Shown piece after piece: positions 45,066 to 53,536 of a stretch of 64,000 bases of DNA (its first letter is position 1; each line of letters opens with the position of its first letter). The notes below the pieces were generated by a model. It was not told where the DNA came from. It saw only the letters and a list, made by a program, of their open reading frames with translations, and did not search any database. The translations under genes and the position numbers were made by a program. The stretch covers positions 310,001 to 374,000 of the forward strand of contig NZ_JAATJS010000001.1 in assembly GCF_011777495.1 (NCBI RefSeq), read 5' to 3'. This stretch comes from Microvirga terricola (lineage in GTDB: Bacteria; Pseudomonadota; Alphaproteobacteria; Rhizobiales; Beijerinckiaceae).

Positions 45066-46415
45066 TCAGATGACGAAGAAGTCCTTATAGGTCATCTTCA
45101 GGTTCTTGGAGAGGCGCGCAATCTGCATCTGGGCCGATGGGCCGGTGCCATCTGCGTCGTAGTAGAGGGCGCCTGTCGTCTGATCGTAGATGATATGATC
45201 ATCGCGATCGTGTGCGGCCTTGCCCTTGTAGAATTCACCCTTTTTGATCTGCACGGGCGCGGCTGCGGAGCCCTTGTTGCCGAGGGCCTTGAACACTGTG
45301 TTCCTCAGCCAGATCTGGTCATCTATCACGTTGAAGTCCGTGATGGTGTCGACGTTGCTCGTGCTCGGCCTGGTATTGAACACAAAGGCATCGCGGCCGG
45401 ACTGGCCTTTGAGCCGGTCGGCTCCAATGCCGCCAACGATGATGTCGTTACCGCTGCCGCCAGTGATGGTATCGTTGCCGCTGCCGCCATAGAGGATGTC
45501 GTCACCGGCATCGCCGTAGAGCAGATCGTTACCTAATCCACCCTTGACGGTATCCCGCCCTGCACCGGCTCGCTCCGTGTCATTGCCCGCACCGCCGTTC
45601 AGGTAATTATTCTCTCTGTTGCCGGAGAGGACGCCGCTCTTGCCATCTCCATAAAACAGTTCGTCATCAGCCAGAGATGCAGGTGCACTCGTGTAGGTGA
45701 TGGTATTGCCCGAGTGGATGACGCGTCCGTGCGCCCCGCTCAAGGTCATCGTGTAATCACGATGATCCACGCGGAACGAGAGGATTCCGCCTGAAAGATA
45801 CGCCGATTTCAAAATGCCGCCGATGAGGACGATGGTCTCGCCATCCTCGATGTCGGTGATCGTGTCGCCGGACAGCGAGCCTGCGGTGCCGGAAAACACG
45901 TCCGTGCCGCTGCCGCCCGTCAGAATATCGGCACCTCCACCACCATCGATGGTGTCATTACCGCCATACCCATTGAGCGTGTCGTTTCCTCCACCGCCCA
46001 CGATCTTGTCAGCGCCTGACAAAGCTATGGCCGGGAGATGGGGATTGTACCGGGAGAACAGGCCTGGATTGGTCTTGAAATTTTCCTGATCCGACAGCGT
46101 GTTCGACCAGGTGATCGGAGCTCCGACAGCGGCTCCGAAGACCGCGCTCACAATATCCCCGACCGATATTGCGGTGACTTTCGTTTTATTCATACGGACG
46201 GAAAAGGGGATGGTCGCGGCATCGCGTTGCACGATCAGGGCATTGACCTGAATGAGGGTCTGACCCTCCCTCGAGCCTCTGTTAGGCAGGATTTGGATCA
46301 AATAGTCGCTTCTCGGCACCCCGGCCAACTCGCCGAAGAGGATCTCAGTCGAGAACCCCACTGTTCCTGCGCTATTCCCGACGATCTCTGCGCCGTCTCT
46401 CCGCATCAACGTCAT
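45066..46415 (-). CDS. RTX hemolysin-type calcium-binding protein
   Basis: A 449-residue protein with two blocks of GGxGxDxxx nonapeptide repeats (GGGGNDTLNGYGGNDTIDGG near 138 and the GNDLLYGDAGDDILYGGSGN block near 285), which bind calcium in a beta-roll. The N-terminal 130 residues are a non-repeat domain. There is no signal peptide; secretion should be by a type I system using the C-terminus, whose end YDADGTGPSAQMQIARLSKN and DFFVI resembles that of the island RTX protein at 55539. It converges with the cyclase gene (20-base gap). Target or activity unknown; no catalytic domain recognised. Confidence 0.85.
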   Translation of the reverse strand: MTLMRRDGAEIVGNSAGTVGFSTEILFGELAGVPRSDYLIQILPNRGSREGQTLIQVNALIVQRDAATIPFSVRMNKTKVTAISVGDIVSAVFGAAVGAPITWSNTLSDQENFKTNPGLFSRYNPHLPAIALSGADKIVGGGGNDTLNGYGGNDTIDGGGGADILTGGSGTDVFSGTAGSLSGDTITDIEDGETIVLIGGILKSAYLSGGILSFRVDHRDYTMTLSGAHGRVIHSGNTITYTSAPASLADDELFYGDGKSGVLSGNRENNYLNGGAGNDTERAGAGRDTVKGGLGNDLLYGDAGDDILYGGSGNDTITGGSGNDIIVGGIGADRLKGQSGRDAFVFNTRPSTSNVDTITDFNVIDDQIWLRNTVFKALGNKGSAAAPVQIKKGEFYKGKAAHDRDDHIIYDQTTGALYYDADGTGPSAQMQIARLSKNLKMTYKDFFVI

Positions 46416-46693
46416 CCCCGCAACGATTTCGCGTCTGCAGCGACAGCCCTGGAATCGACATGCCGCCCGCGCACCTTCCCTTTGGGAAGCTTGTAGAGAA
46501 TGGAGTTTCTAAAGGAAAGCCCTCCTATCGAGACGCCAGGCATGGAACCCCGGCTCCATCCCCATTTGCTCAGCTGAATCCTCGTGCTGTTGCAAGCTAT
46601 TTGCAAATATAAACAAAGGCTTGCGCCTTCGCCTTCAGGCTTTATAAGGTCGCCTCCGCAACTCCCTGCCGCCTCGAAATTGTGTGTGACGCG

Positions 46694-47581
46694 ATGGACA
46701 AGATCCAAAAACTTGCCATTGGCAGTATTGTCATTGGGACGCTGGTTTTCGTCCTGAAATACGCCGCCTATTACCTCACAGGCAGTATCGCGCTCTATTC
46801 GGACGCGCTCGAGAGCATCATCAACGTCGTCACGGCCGTCGTGGCCTTCATGGCCGTGCGCTTCAGCGCGCAGCCGGCCGATGCGAACCATCCTTACGGC
46901 CACCACAAGGTCGAATATTTTTCCGCCGTTCTGGAAGGCGTGCTGATCATCGTCGCTGCGCTGACGATTCTGCGGGAAGCCTATTTCGGCTTCCTCTCGC
47001 CCAAGGCGCTGGATGCACCGTTCGAAGGCCTCGCCGTCAACGCACTGGCGACTTTCGTGAACGTGGTCTGGTCATGGGTCCTAATCACCCAGGGCCGCAA
47101 GCTCCGCTCGCCCGCGCTCACCGCCGACGGGCGGCATCTGTTGACAGACGTCATCACCTCGGTCGGTGTCCTGGCGGGCCTGCTCCTCGTACCTCTCACC
47201 GGCTGGTATCAGCTCGACCCGGCGCTCGCCGCGCTCGTTGCGCTCAACATCCTCTGGTCCGGCTGGGGCCTGATGAAAGAAAGCCTCAGCGGCTTGATGG
47301 ACGAGGCGATTCCCGAAACGATGCTCACCCGCGTGCGCGACGTGATTTCCGGCAATGCGGAAGGCGCCATCGAAGCGCACGATCTGCGCACGCGGCACGC
47401 TGGAAAACTGACGTTCATCGATTTCCATCTCGTCGTGCCCGGCGCCATGAGCGTCACCGATGCCCACGACATCTGCGACCGCATCGAACGGGCGCTGAAG
47501 AGCGAAGTGCAGGACGCGCAGATCACGATCCACGTGGAGCCTGACAACAAGGCCAAGCACGCGGGCATCGTGGTGCTGTAG
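46694..47581 (+). CDS. Cation diffusion facilitator (CDF) metal efflux protein
   Basis: A 295-residue inner-membrane transporter with six predicted helices. The metal-binding pair HxxxD motifs are recognisable: SDALESIINVVTAV (helix 2) and the HxxxD motif HLLTDVITS (helix 5). The His-rich loop HPYGHHKVEYFSA follows helix 2, and a ferredoxin-like cytoplasmic domain begins near residue 210 (LSGLMDEAIP). CDF proteins export Zn, Fe or Mn by proton exchange. ATG 46694 starts the KIQKLAIGSI lead; an upstream Met at 46682 adds four residues. Confidence 0.9.
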   Translation: MDKIQKLAIGSIVIGTLVFVLKYAAYYLTGSIALYSDALESIINVVTAVVAFMAVRFSAQPADANHPYGHHKVEYFSAVLEGVLIIVAALTILREAYFGFLSPKALDAPFEGLAVNALATFVNVVWSWVLITQGRKLRSPALTADGRHLLTDVITSVGVLAGLLLVPLTGWYQLDPALAALVALNILWSGWGLMKESLSGLMDEAIPETMLTRVRDVISGNAEGAIEAHDLRTRHAGKLTFIDFHLVVPGAMSVTDAHDICDRIERALKSEVQDAQITIHVEPDNKAKHAGIVVL

Positions 47582-47588
47582 GTCCAGA

Positions 47589-48569
47589 CTATCTCAGAGT
47601 CACGATGACGTTGCCGATTGAGCCCTGCTCCACCGCTTCGTGGGCAGCCGCAATATCGCGGATATCGAAGCGCGCTCCGATCGCATGGGTCAAAGCGCCA
47701 TCTTGTTGGGCTTTGAGAATGCCTCTGATTGCGCCGGCCTTCGCTTCATCCCTCATCGAATAGACAAGGATCGTGCGGAGCAGGACGTTGCGGTACATGA
47801 ATTCGTAGAATGGCAAGGAAGGATACCTGTCAGCGGATGAGGCGTAGGCCGCGATGCTGCCATTTTCCGCGATGACCCGTTTCGTCGTCTCGAGATTGCC
47901 CCCAAATTCAACCTCGACGAGGTGATCGACACCCCTGCCGTTTGTCAGATCCAGGACTGCGGCAGCGATGTCGGTCGTGCGGTAGTTCAGAACGTAATCT
48001 GCACCAGCTTTGGCGGCATGGGCGGCTTTCGCTTCCCCACTGACCGTCGCGATGACGCGTGCCCCACCCCATTTGGCAAACTGGATCGCATAATGCCCGA
48101 CGCTTCCGGCGCCGCCGGTGACGAGAACCCATCGCCCCGACACAGGCCCATCCGCGAAGATCGCCTGATGAGCGGTCATGGCTGGGATCCCCAGGCAGGC
48201 TCCTTCTTCAAAACTCATCTCGTCAGGCAGAGGCGCCACAAGATTGGAGGGCAGAGCAATCAGTTCGGCGGCTGTTCCAAAAGCACGGTTCCATTGCGCG
48301 TTATGCGTCCAGATACGTCTCCCAATCAATTGGGAAGGCCCGTTCTGCCCAACCGCCACAACCGTTCCCGCTCCGTCGCTATGCGGAACGATCAACGGGT
48401 GTTCCATCGGTCCACGTCCCAGCTGGCGCCCCTTCACATCCGACGGATTCACCCCCGACGCCTCGACGCGCACCAGAACTTCGCCAGGCCCCGGAATTGG
48501 GTCTGGCAGAGCCCCGACCTGAAACACCTCGTGAGCGTCCCCCTGGCAGGTGTAAAAAGCAGCTTGCAT
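47589..48569 (-). CDS. NADPH:quinone reductase / zinc-independent alcohol dehydrogenase family
   Basis: A 326-residue medium-chain reductase of the quinone-oxidoreductase (QOR/zeta-crystallin) group: GALPDPIPGPGEVLVRVEAS, the cofactor motif VTGGAGSVGHYAIQFAKWGG near residue 150 and LVEVEFGGNL near 215. The zinc-ligand set of alcohol dehydrogenases is absent. ATG 48569 has AGGAG nine bases before it. It is divergent from an Lrp/AsnC gene (93 bases between starts), the usual layout for a regulator and target. It would reduce quinones or enones with NADPH. Confidence 0.88.
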   Translation of the reverse strand: MQAAFYTCQGDAHEVFQVGALPDPIPGPGEVLVRVEASGVNPSDVKGRQLGRGPMEHPLIVPHSDGAGTVVAVGQNGPSQLIGRRIWTHNAQWNRAFGTAAELIALPSNLVAPLPDEMSFEEGACLGIPAMTAHQAIFADGPVSGRWVLVTGGAGSVGHYAIQFAKWGGARVIATVSGEAKAAHAAKAGADYVLNYRTTDIAAAVLDLTNGRGVDHLVEVEFGGNLETTKRVIAENGSIAAYASSADRYPSLPFYEFMYRNVLLRTILVYSMRDEAKAGAIRGILKAQQDGALTHAIGARFDIRDIAAAHEAVEQGSIGNVIVTLR

Positions 48570-48662
48570 AAACACGGTCTCCTGAGCGTTATGGCGTAAC
48601 TAGATTCCCCGTCGCCGTTCTCCTATTCAGCAAAATGTCGTGAAACCCGGCAGTTCGTCGCC

Positions 48663-49085
48663 ATGAAGCAACAACTCGACGCAAAAGATACGGCGATCCT
48701 CGCCGTCCTCCACGCCAATGCCCGTGCCCCTGTCGTCGCAATCGCCCGGCAGGTCGGTCTTTCGCGCTCCGCAACGCAAGAGCGGATTGCGAGACTCGAA
48801 CGGGACGGCGTTATCCTCAGCTACACAACGGAAACGCGGGAGCCCCACTCGTCGGTGACGGAAGGCTATCTGCTTGTCAGTCTAGGCTCAGGACTGTGCT
48901 CGCGCCAAGTCGCATCGATCCGTCGAATCGACGGCGTACGCAGCTGCCGGGCTGTTTCGGGCGAAATCGATGTCGTCGTCCATGTCGTTGCGAGCGGGCC
49001 AGACGCGTTCAGTGCCGTGCGCGATCGCGTGGCCGCGCTGCCGGAGGTCGGTTCCGTGAGAACCTGCCTCGTTCTGCCCGGCTGA
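48663..49085 (+). CDS. Lrp/AsnC-family regulator
   Basis: A 140-residue regulator with the AsnC-type winged HTH (residues 4-55: KQQLDAKDTAILAVLHANAR, LSRSATQERIARLERDGVIL) and a C-terminal effector domain (residues 65-140). Start ATG 48663 is right after the divergent region shared with the quinone reductase gene, which it may control. About 240 bases follow before trpS and include a CGCTCCT/AGGAGCG hairpin at 49196-49212. Confidence 0.9.
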   Translation: MKQQLDAKDTAILAVLHANARAPVVAIARQVGLSRSATQERIARLERDGVILSYTTETREPHSSVTEGYLLVSLGSGLCSRQVASIRRIDGVRSCRAVSGEIDVVVHVVASGPDAFSAVRDRVAALPEVGSVRTCLVLPG

Positions 49086-49324
49086 TGCTCTTCGCCGATC
49101 AGCGAGGACCCATGACTGCTTGCTTGCGAGCAGAACCCGTGGCAACAATCCCGCCCATGATCGACGGCCGGACCCTGACCAGAACCCTTTGGTGGCGCTC
49201 CTTCTAGGAGCGGCCCGTCGTCATGCCTTGCAACGAACGTCGCCGCCATGGTCAGGCCGGCGCGTTCTTAATTTCACAAGACAGGTCTTTTCCATGGCGG
49301 CTCCATTTTCCGGAGAACATCGCC

Positions 49325-50341
49325 ATGTCCATCGCAACCGATCAGCGCCCCGTGATCCTCACGGGGGACCGCACCACCGGCCCGCTTCACCTCGGGCACT
49401 ATGTCGGCTCGCTCAAGAACCGCGTCGCCCTTCAAGATACCTGCCAGCAATTTCTGCTTCTCGCCGACACGCAGGCGCTCACCGACAATGCGGGTGACCC
49501 TGAAAAGGTGCGCCGCAATGTGCTGGAAGTCGCGCTCGATTATCTCGCCGTCGGCATCGATCCCGAAAAGACGACGATCTGCGTGCAGTCAGGCCTGCCT
49601 GCGCTTGCGGAATTGACGCTTCTCTACATGAACTTCGTCACCGTCGCTCGGCTGGAGCGCAACCCGACGATCAAGGATGAAATCCAGGCCCGTGGCTTCG
49701 GGCGTGACATCCCAGCGGGATTTCTCTGCTATCCCGTCGCCCAGGCGGCCGACATCACCGCCTTCAAGGCCACGCTCGTGCCCGTGGGCGAAGATCAGGC
49801 ACCGCTGATCGAGCAGACCAACGAAATCGTCCGCCGCCTCAACCGCCAGATCGGGCGCCCCGTTCTGCCCGAGGCCAAGGCCCTGATCCCCGACATGGGC
49901 CGGCTTCCCGGCGTCGACGGCAAGGCCAAGATGAGCAAATCACAGGGCAACGCCATTCCCCTGTCCGCCACGCCTGATGAGATCCGCGATGCGGTGCGGC
50001 GCATGTACACCGACCCCAACCACCTGCGCGCCTCCGACCCAGGCACCGTGGAAGGCAACGTGGTCTTCACCTACCTCGATGCCTTCGATGATGACCGCGC
50101 GACTGTCGAGGAACTCAAGGACCATTACCGCCGCGGCGGGCTCGGCGACATGGCTGTGAAGCGGCGTCTGGAGGAGATTTTGCAGACCCTTCTGGCCCCG
50201 ATTCGAGAACGCCGTGCGGCGCTGGCGCAGGAGCTAGACCATGTGCAGGACGTGCTGCGCACCGGCACCCAACGGGCGAAGGAACTCACGCAGGCAACGT
50301 TGGACGAGCTGCGCGAAGCATTGGGACTGTTTGCGTTATGA
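49325..50341 (+). CDS. trpS: Tryptophanyl-tRNA synthetase
   Basis: A 338-residue class I synthetase that charges tRNA-Trp. ATG 49325 has GGAGAA upstream and gives the standard start [20 protein letters not shown]. The HIGH-type motif is [10 protein letters not shown] and the KMSKS motif is [10 protein letters not shown] near residue 203. Length is normal. An essential housekeeping gene; 18 bases after its stop lies the left attachment repeat of the island, so the element ends next to but not within the gene. Confidence 0.95.
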   Translation: MSIATDQRPVILTGDRTTGPLHLGHYVGSLKNRVALQDTCQQFLLLADTQALTDNAGDPEKVRRNVLEVALDYLAVGIDPEKTTICVQSGLPALAELTLLYMNFVTVARLERNPTIKDEIQARGFGRDIPAGFLCYPVAQAADITAFKATLVPVGEDQAPLIEQTNEIVRRLNRQIGRPVLPEAKALIPDMGRLPGVDGKAKMSKSQGNAIPLSATPDEIRDAVRRMYTDPNHLRASDPGTVEGNVVFTYLDAFDDDRATVEELKDHYRRGGLGDMAVKRRLEEILQTLLAPIRERRAALAQELDHVQDVLRTGTQRAKELTQATLDELREALGLFAL

Positions 50342-50358
50342 AATTCAGCGTCGGGAAA

Positions 50359-50377
50359 ATGGTGCCGCAAGAGGGAT
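50359..50377. other. attL: 19-bp repeat of the tRNA-Thr 3' end
   Basis: ATGGTGCCGCAAGAGGGAT is a copy of the CCA-end to T-arm region of the tRNA at 57753-57828. Flanking bases differ on both sides. It lies 18 bases after the trpS stop, outside any tRNA fold, so it is the displaced attachment repeat. Confidence 0.85.
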
Positions 50378-50437
50378 GCGGAAACTTAGTTTTCTCAATC
50401 GTAATTTGTCCGTTATTTTAAGCCCTTTCGGAAAATA

Positions 50438-50464
50438 TTGACTGTATCTAAACGTGTATATAAA
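50438..50464 (+). promoter_or_regulatory. Possible integrase promoter
   Basis: TTGACT (50438-50443) and TATAAA (50459-50464) lie 15 bases apart, slightly short of the 16-18 optimum, just before the integrase start at 50502. The interval contains one of the GTATCTAAAC repeats. Confidence 0.3.
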
Positions 50465-50479
50465 TTTTTGTACCTAAAC
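50444..50479. repeat. Direct repeats GTAYCTAAAC near attL
   Basis: GTATCTAAAC at 50444-50453 and GTACCTAAAC at 50470-50479 are 26 bases apart. A third similar copy (GTATCTAAAA) is at 57693-57702 near the other end of the island. They are good candidates for integrase arm-type binding sites. Confidence 0.45.
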
Positions 50480-50501
50480 CATGTAGTTAAAAGAACAAAT
50501 A

Positions 50502-52061
50502 ATGGCAGGACGAAAAGGGGATTACCTTTTTAAGCGCGGCGATATGTACTGGGTAAAATTTCAGTACCCAAAAGAATTGGGTATCAAGACGCTCCAACGC
50601 ACGACAGGCAAGAGAAATTACGATGAAGCGTGGCTTGCGGTCGCGAATGACATCATCGAGCACAAACAATTTCTCGCTCTCCGCAATCAAATCAAGCGCG
50701 GCATGACCCAGCAATGGATCATGCCGGAGAGCGACAGTGCCGCACACAAACCAATGCGGGACATGTTTGCAAAACTAAAGCAGGTGATTGAGGAAGGCCG
50801 GTCCGTGCTCGACTTGGCGACGGAGGAAGATATCGCCGAGCACGAGCAGGTCCGGGCCATGCACGACAAGCTGAAGGCCACTCTTGCGCAACCGCTGTCT
50901 CTGCAAGACATCGTGGAACTCATCACCAGTCCGGCCCGACCGAGCCAGGAGCCGTTTACGACGGTCGAGAACGCGGATGGGACAACTTCCTTCGCCACTC
51001 CGACCGAGGTCTTCGTCAACGCCAATGGCAAAACCGTGGCGACCCGACCCAATGAGAGTATCGTCGGTATCAAACCGATCTTCATGACCGAAAATGAGCG
51101 GCGGGGCATTCTTATTGCCACTCAACGGAAAGAGCAGTTGACCAACCGGACCGGCGACACCGATTGGCAGATTGTCAACGCGTACATCGACGCCAAGAAC
51201 AAGTCCAAGGCGTGGGAGAGAGAGGCCCGCGAAGTCTATGAAGACTGGCGGCGGATCGTTGGAAAGACGTTCAATCGAGCGGACCTCCCGGACGGCGAGA
51301 AACTGGCACAATACTATCTAAAAGAGCACGTGCCGCTGAAAGCCAGGAAGACCGGCGTGCAAGGCATCAAGACCGCGACCGTTGCCAAAAAACTCAACTT
51401 TCTGTCCGCGCCGATAAACCACCAGCTTAAGAATAAGAATCCGAAAATTCGTTTCAATCCATTCCGAGGCGTCGTGCCGGACGTCCGCGACGCTACGCGC
51501 AAGTCACCTCTCTATAATGAGGACCTGAAGCGTATCGACAGGAACCTCGACAAGCTCGGATCGAACGAACGATTGTTGTATCTCATCTGTCGACATACGG
51601 GCTGCCGTCGCGGCGAAGCGTGGCAGATCGAGGAGACGAGGGAGAAGGGGCTGCGCGTGATCTGGTTCGGGTCCAAGAACGAACAATCGGTCCGTCGCAT
51701 CCCGATCCCGGATGCTCTACTGCCCCACCTCCCGACGCAAATTGATGGATCGTTGTTCACGGACGACCCAATAAACGTCGGTAAGAATCTCAACCGAGCG
51801 ATGCGGCGCTTTGGGATCACGGACGAAACAAAGACGCTGCATTCATTCCGACACCGGGCCAAAGACCGGCTGCGCGCCGAGGCTTGCCCCGTCGACGTCC
51901 AATGGGCCATCCTCGGCCATGAAAAGAAGACCGTCGCGGATGGATATGGCAAGGGGTTCGCGATGACCGTGCTTAAACCGTACGTGGAACTTATCGGATG
52001 CTATGACGAGGCGAGCTTCGCTCCCGATCCGGACGCATATAATGATGACGCGGACACTTGA
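50502..52061 (+). CDS. int: Tyrosine-type site-specific integrase
   Basis: A 519-residue tyrosine recombinase. Catalytic set in the C-terminal domain: Arg369 (GCRRGEAW), His447 and Arg450 (HSFRHR), His473 (LGHEKKT) and Tyr482 (DGYGKG). The first 300 residues form a long N-terminal region (a probable helical arm-binding and core-binding part, with KGDYLFKRGDMYWVKF at the start). It lies 124 bases inside the left attachment repeat. It should integrate and excise the island at tRNA-Thr. A direct-repeat pair GTAYCTAAAC lies between the repeat and the gene. Its end converges with the serine recombinase, with a perfect 12-bp hairpin between them. Confidence 0.9.
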   Translation: MAGRKGDYLFKRGDMYWVKFQYPKELGIKTLQRTTGKRNYDEAWLAVANDIIEHKQFLALRNQIKRGMTQQWIMPESDSAAHKPMRDMFAKLKQVIEEGRSVLDLATEEDIAEHEQVRAMHDKLKATLAQPLSLQDIVELITSPARPSQEPFTTVENADGTTSFATPTEVFVNANGKTVATRPNESIVGIKPIFMTENERRGILIATQRKEQLTNRTGDTDWQIVNAYIDAKNKSKAWEREAREVYEDWRRIVGKTFNRADLPDGEKLAQYYLKEHVPLKARKTGVQGIKTATVAKKLNFLSAPINHQLKNKNPKIRFNPFRGVVPDVRDATRKSPLYNEDLKRIDRNLDKLGSNERLLYLICRHTGCRRGEAWQIEETREKGLRVIWFGSKNEQSVRRIPIPDALLPHLPTQIDGSLFTDDPINVGKNLNRAMRRFGITDETKTLHSFRHRAKDRLRAEACPVDVQWAILGHEKKTVADGYGKGFAMTVLKPYVELIGCYDEASFAPDPDAYNDDADT

Positions 52062-52094
52062 TGCGCTTAAACGCGATGTGCCCTTGTTTTGAAC

Positions 52095-52123
52095 AAGCCC
52101 GATAACGGTCAGTTATCGGGCTT
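52095..52123. terminator. Stem-loop between converging integrase and recombinase genes
   Basis: AAGCCCGATAAC (52095-52106) and GTTATCGGGCTT (52112-52123) pair over 12 bases with a five-base loop. It contains the recombinase stop codon. No clear T-run follows on either strand, so it is a possible bidirectional terminator or an RNA stabiliser. Confidence 0.5.
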
Positions 52124-52805
52124 CAACCATCGCCTTCACGACTGACGAGGAAAACGGGCGTCCACTGGCGGCCTTATATCCTTTACGCGCAAGTTCATCC
52201 GCGATTTCCCGGAGCGACCGACATTTGCCTGTCTTGGGTGAACGGCGGCGGAGGCGCTTCGCCTCAGAGATCATCTCGGGCCGCGTCTCTGCATGTGATT
52301 TCCGGCCCTCGACCTTCACGCCTGTGGCTCGCTTCCTGTCACGAGCGGCCCGCAATTTCTTCACGAGGCGCGTCTTTTCCAACTGAGCGAACGCGCTGCC
52401 GATCTGCCGCATGGCAACTTTCATCTCGTCGTCCGTTTCGGTGAGATCGTCGCCATTGGACGCGAGCACGCGAACATTGCGGGCTTTCAGCACTAAAATG
52501 GCAGTTTCTTGAACGAGAACTGAGCGAGCAAGGCGGCTTGCGTCCTCAACGAGGACTACGCGAATTCCATTGCCTTCGATCCGGTCGAGAAGGGCAGAGA
52601 AGCCGGGTCTCGTCTCAACGGGGTCCGCACCGCTTACGGCGGCGTCATAGAACTCCTCAACAATTTCGAACCCGACTTGTTTTGCATGCGCCTGAACGGC
52701 CTCACGCTGGCGGCGCTGGCTGTCTTTATCCGGGCCAACGTTGGCGGCGCTGGAAGTCCGATAATAGGCAACGACTTTGACAGTTTCTTTATGTGCTTTT
52801 GCCAT
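52113..52805 (-). CDS. Small serine recombinase (resolvase/invertase-type)
   Basis: A 230-residue serine recombinase with a resolvase domain (residues 8-155). The nucleophile Ser is expected in VVAYYRTSS, followed by DKDSQRRQREAVQAHAKQVG, GIRVVLVEDASRLARSVLVQ and the helix-E region. The C-terminal 60 residues (RRRSPKTGKCRSLREIADEL) hold a small HTH of the usual type. ATG 52805 is chosen since it begins the VKVVAYYR core. It shares the island with a tyrosine integrase, so it may resolve multimers, invert a segment or be cargo. Confidence 0.82.
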   Translation of the reverse strand: MAKAHKETVKVVAYYRTSSAANVGPDKDSQRRQREAVQAHAKQVGFEIVEEFYDAAVSGADPVETRPGFSALLDRIEGNGIRVVLVEDASRLARSVLVQETAILVLKARNVRVLASNGDDLTETDDEMKVAMRQIGSAFAQLEKTRLVKKLRAARDRKRATGVKVEGRKSHAETRPEMISEAKRLRRRSPKTGKCRSLREIADELARKGYKAASGRPFSSSVVKAMVEAR

Positions 52806-52927
52806 AATTTGTAAGAGTTTAAACTCATAATATGTTCTGATTTCTGAAGAAATAAGAACAACTCGACCATGTGTCAACGGCCTCGCTCCATGCTGCTCCA
52901 TTAGGAACTCAAGCTATAGGTCGAGGA

Positions 52928-53083
52928 TTAGGACCGGATGTCGTCTTCGCGTTCGTAGGAGGTCATCTCGATAAACCCGATCTTCAGTTTGCGAAAAAAG
53001 ACCCGAGACCGCTGGCGCGGACGCGGGCTCATCATCTGCCAAAGCTGGAGGGCGAACGAGATGATCGTGATCGCGGAGAGCAT
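52928..53083 (-). CDS. Possible small single-span membrane protein
   Basis: A 51-codon frame from ATG 53083 has a hydrophobic N-terminal stretch (MLSAITIISFALQLWQMM) followed by a basic tail (RPRQRSRVFFRKLKIGFIEM). A single-span inward-basic layout is clear. It lies after a terminator on the same strand, so it needs its own promoter. GGGG six bases before the ATG is a weak ribosome site. No family is recognised and it may not be real. Confidence 0.3.
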   Translation of the reverse strand: MLSAITIISFALQLWQMMSPRPRQRSRVFFRKLKIGFIEMTSYEREDDIRS

Positions 53084-53130
53084 CCAGTCCCCGATGTTTT
53101 CAAACACAGGGCGGGAAGATTCGTACCGAC

Positions 53131-53154
53131 AAAAAAACCCGCCATGGGCGGGTT
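53131..53154 (-). terminator. Intrinsic terminator after the island's minus-strand genes
   Basis: On the minus strand AACCCGCC (pairs of 53147-53154) and GGCGGGTT (pairs of 53136-53143) form an 8-bp stem with a three-base loop, then seven T in total. It lies 77 bases after the stop of the coiled-coil gene and probably ends the transcript of the HUH-like gene group. Confidence 0.75.
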
Positions 53155-53230
53155 CGGCGCAGCGCACACTTTCGAACACTACATTTCAGTAGTATCGCAT
53201 TGTCACGCTTGTTTCAAGCGAAGGGAATGA

Positions 53231-53536
53231 TCAGCCGATCTTGGCCCTGATGTCGGCAATTCGCTTGTTCGCCGACGCCTGAATATCCCTGATCTTCTGC
53301 TGGCGGTTCCGATCCGCAGCCGCCTTCTTCATCGACTGTTCTGGCGTCATGGGCTTAACCGGCTTCGTCTCGGTCAGTCGGTCGTGCTTCATCCGCCGAA
53401 GCAACCGGAATAACAAGACAATGTCCTGCTTCAATTTCAGGATATCGTCCTGAACCTGCCGCTTGATGGTTTCGCGACGGTTGGCCAATCGTCGGTGTTG
53501 ATCGTCGAGATAGTTCGTTAGATGGCAATGCCGCAT
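53231..53536 (-). CDS. Small basic coiled-coil protein of the island
   Basis: A 101-residue protein, strongly helical and rich in Arg, Lys, Gln and Asp. Heptad-like stretches are QDDILKLKQDIVLLFRLLRR and QSMKKAAADRNRQQKIRDIQ. It overlaps the end of the HUH-like gene by 182 bases in another frame, so either one gene ends earlier through a sequence difference or both are read. A GGAG about 10 bases before the ATG supports translation. Family unknown; may bind nucleic acid or its partner protein. Confidence 0.5.
   Translation of the reverse strand: MRHCHLTNYLDDQHRRLANRRETIKRQVQDDILKLKQDIVLLFRLLRRMKHDRLTETKPVKPMTPEQSMKKAAADRNRQQKIRDIQASANKRIADIRAKIG

Larger units (their letters stand above)
52806..53230. 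other. Region between serine recombinase and coiled-coil gene
   Basis: 425 bases without a firmly supported gene. It holds the promoter of the serine recombinase, a minus-strand terminator (53131-53154) and a possible small membrane protein frame. No other plausible gene is visible. Confidence 0.5.

Noticed and set aside
49196..49212. Hairpin CGCTCCT/AGGAGCG before trpS as an attenuator
   Set aside because: No Trp-rich leader frame and no T-run follow; it may be just part of the Lrp transcript end.
50359..50377. Partial tRNA gene next to trpS
   Set aside because: Only the 3' end is present and no cloverleaf can form; it is the displaced att repeat.
52871..53230. 119-codon plus-strand frame in the island
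   Set aside because: His/Arg-rich composition without domain, opposite the terminator and the small membrane frame; I see no ribosome site.
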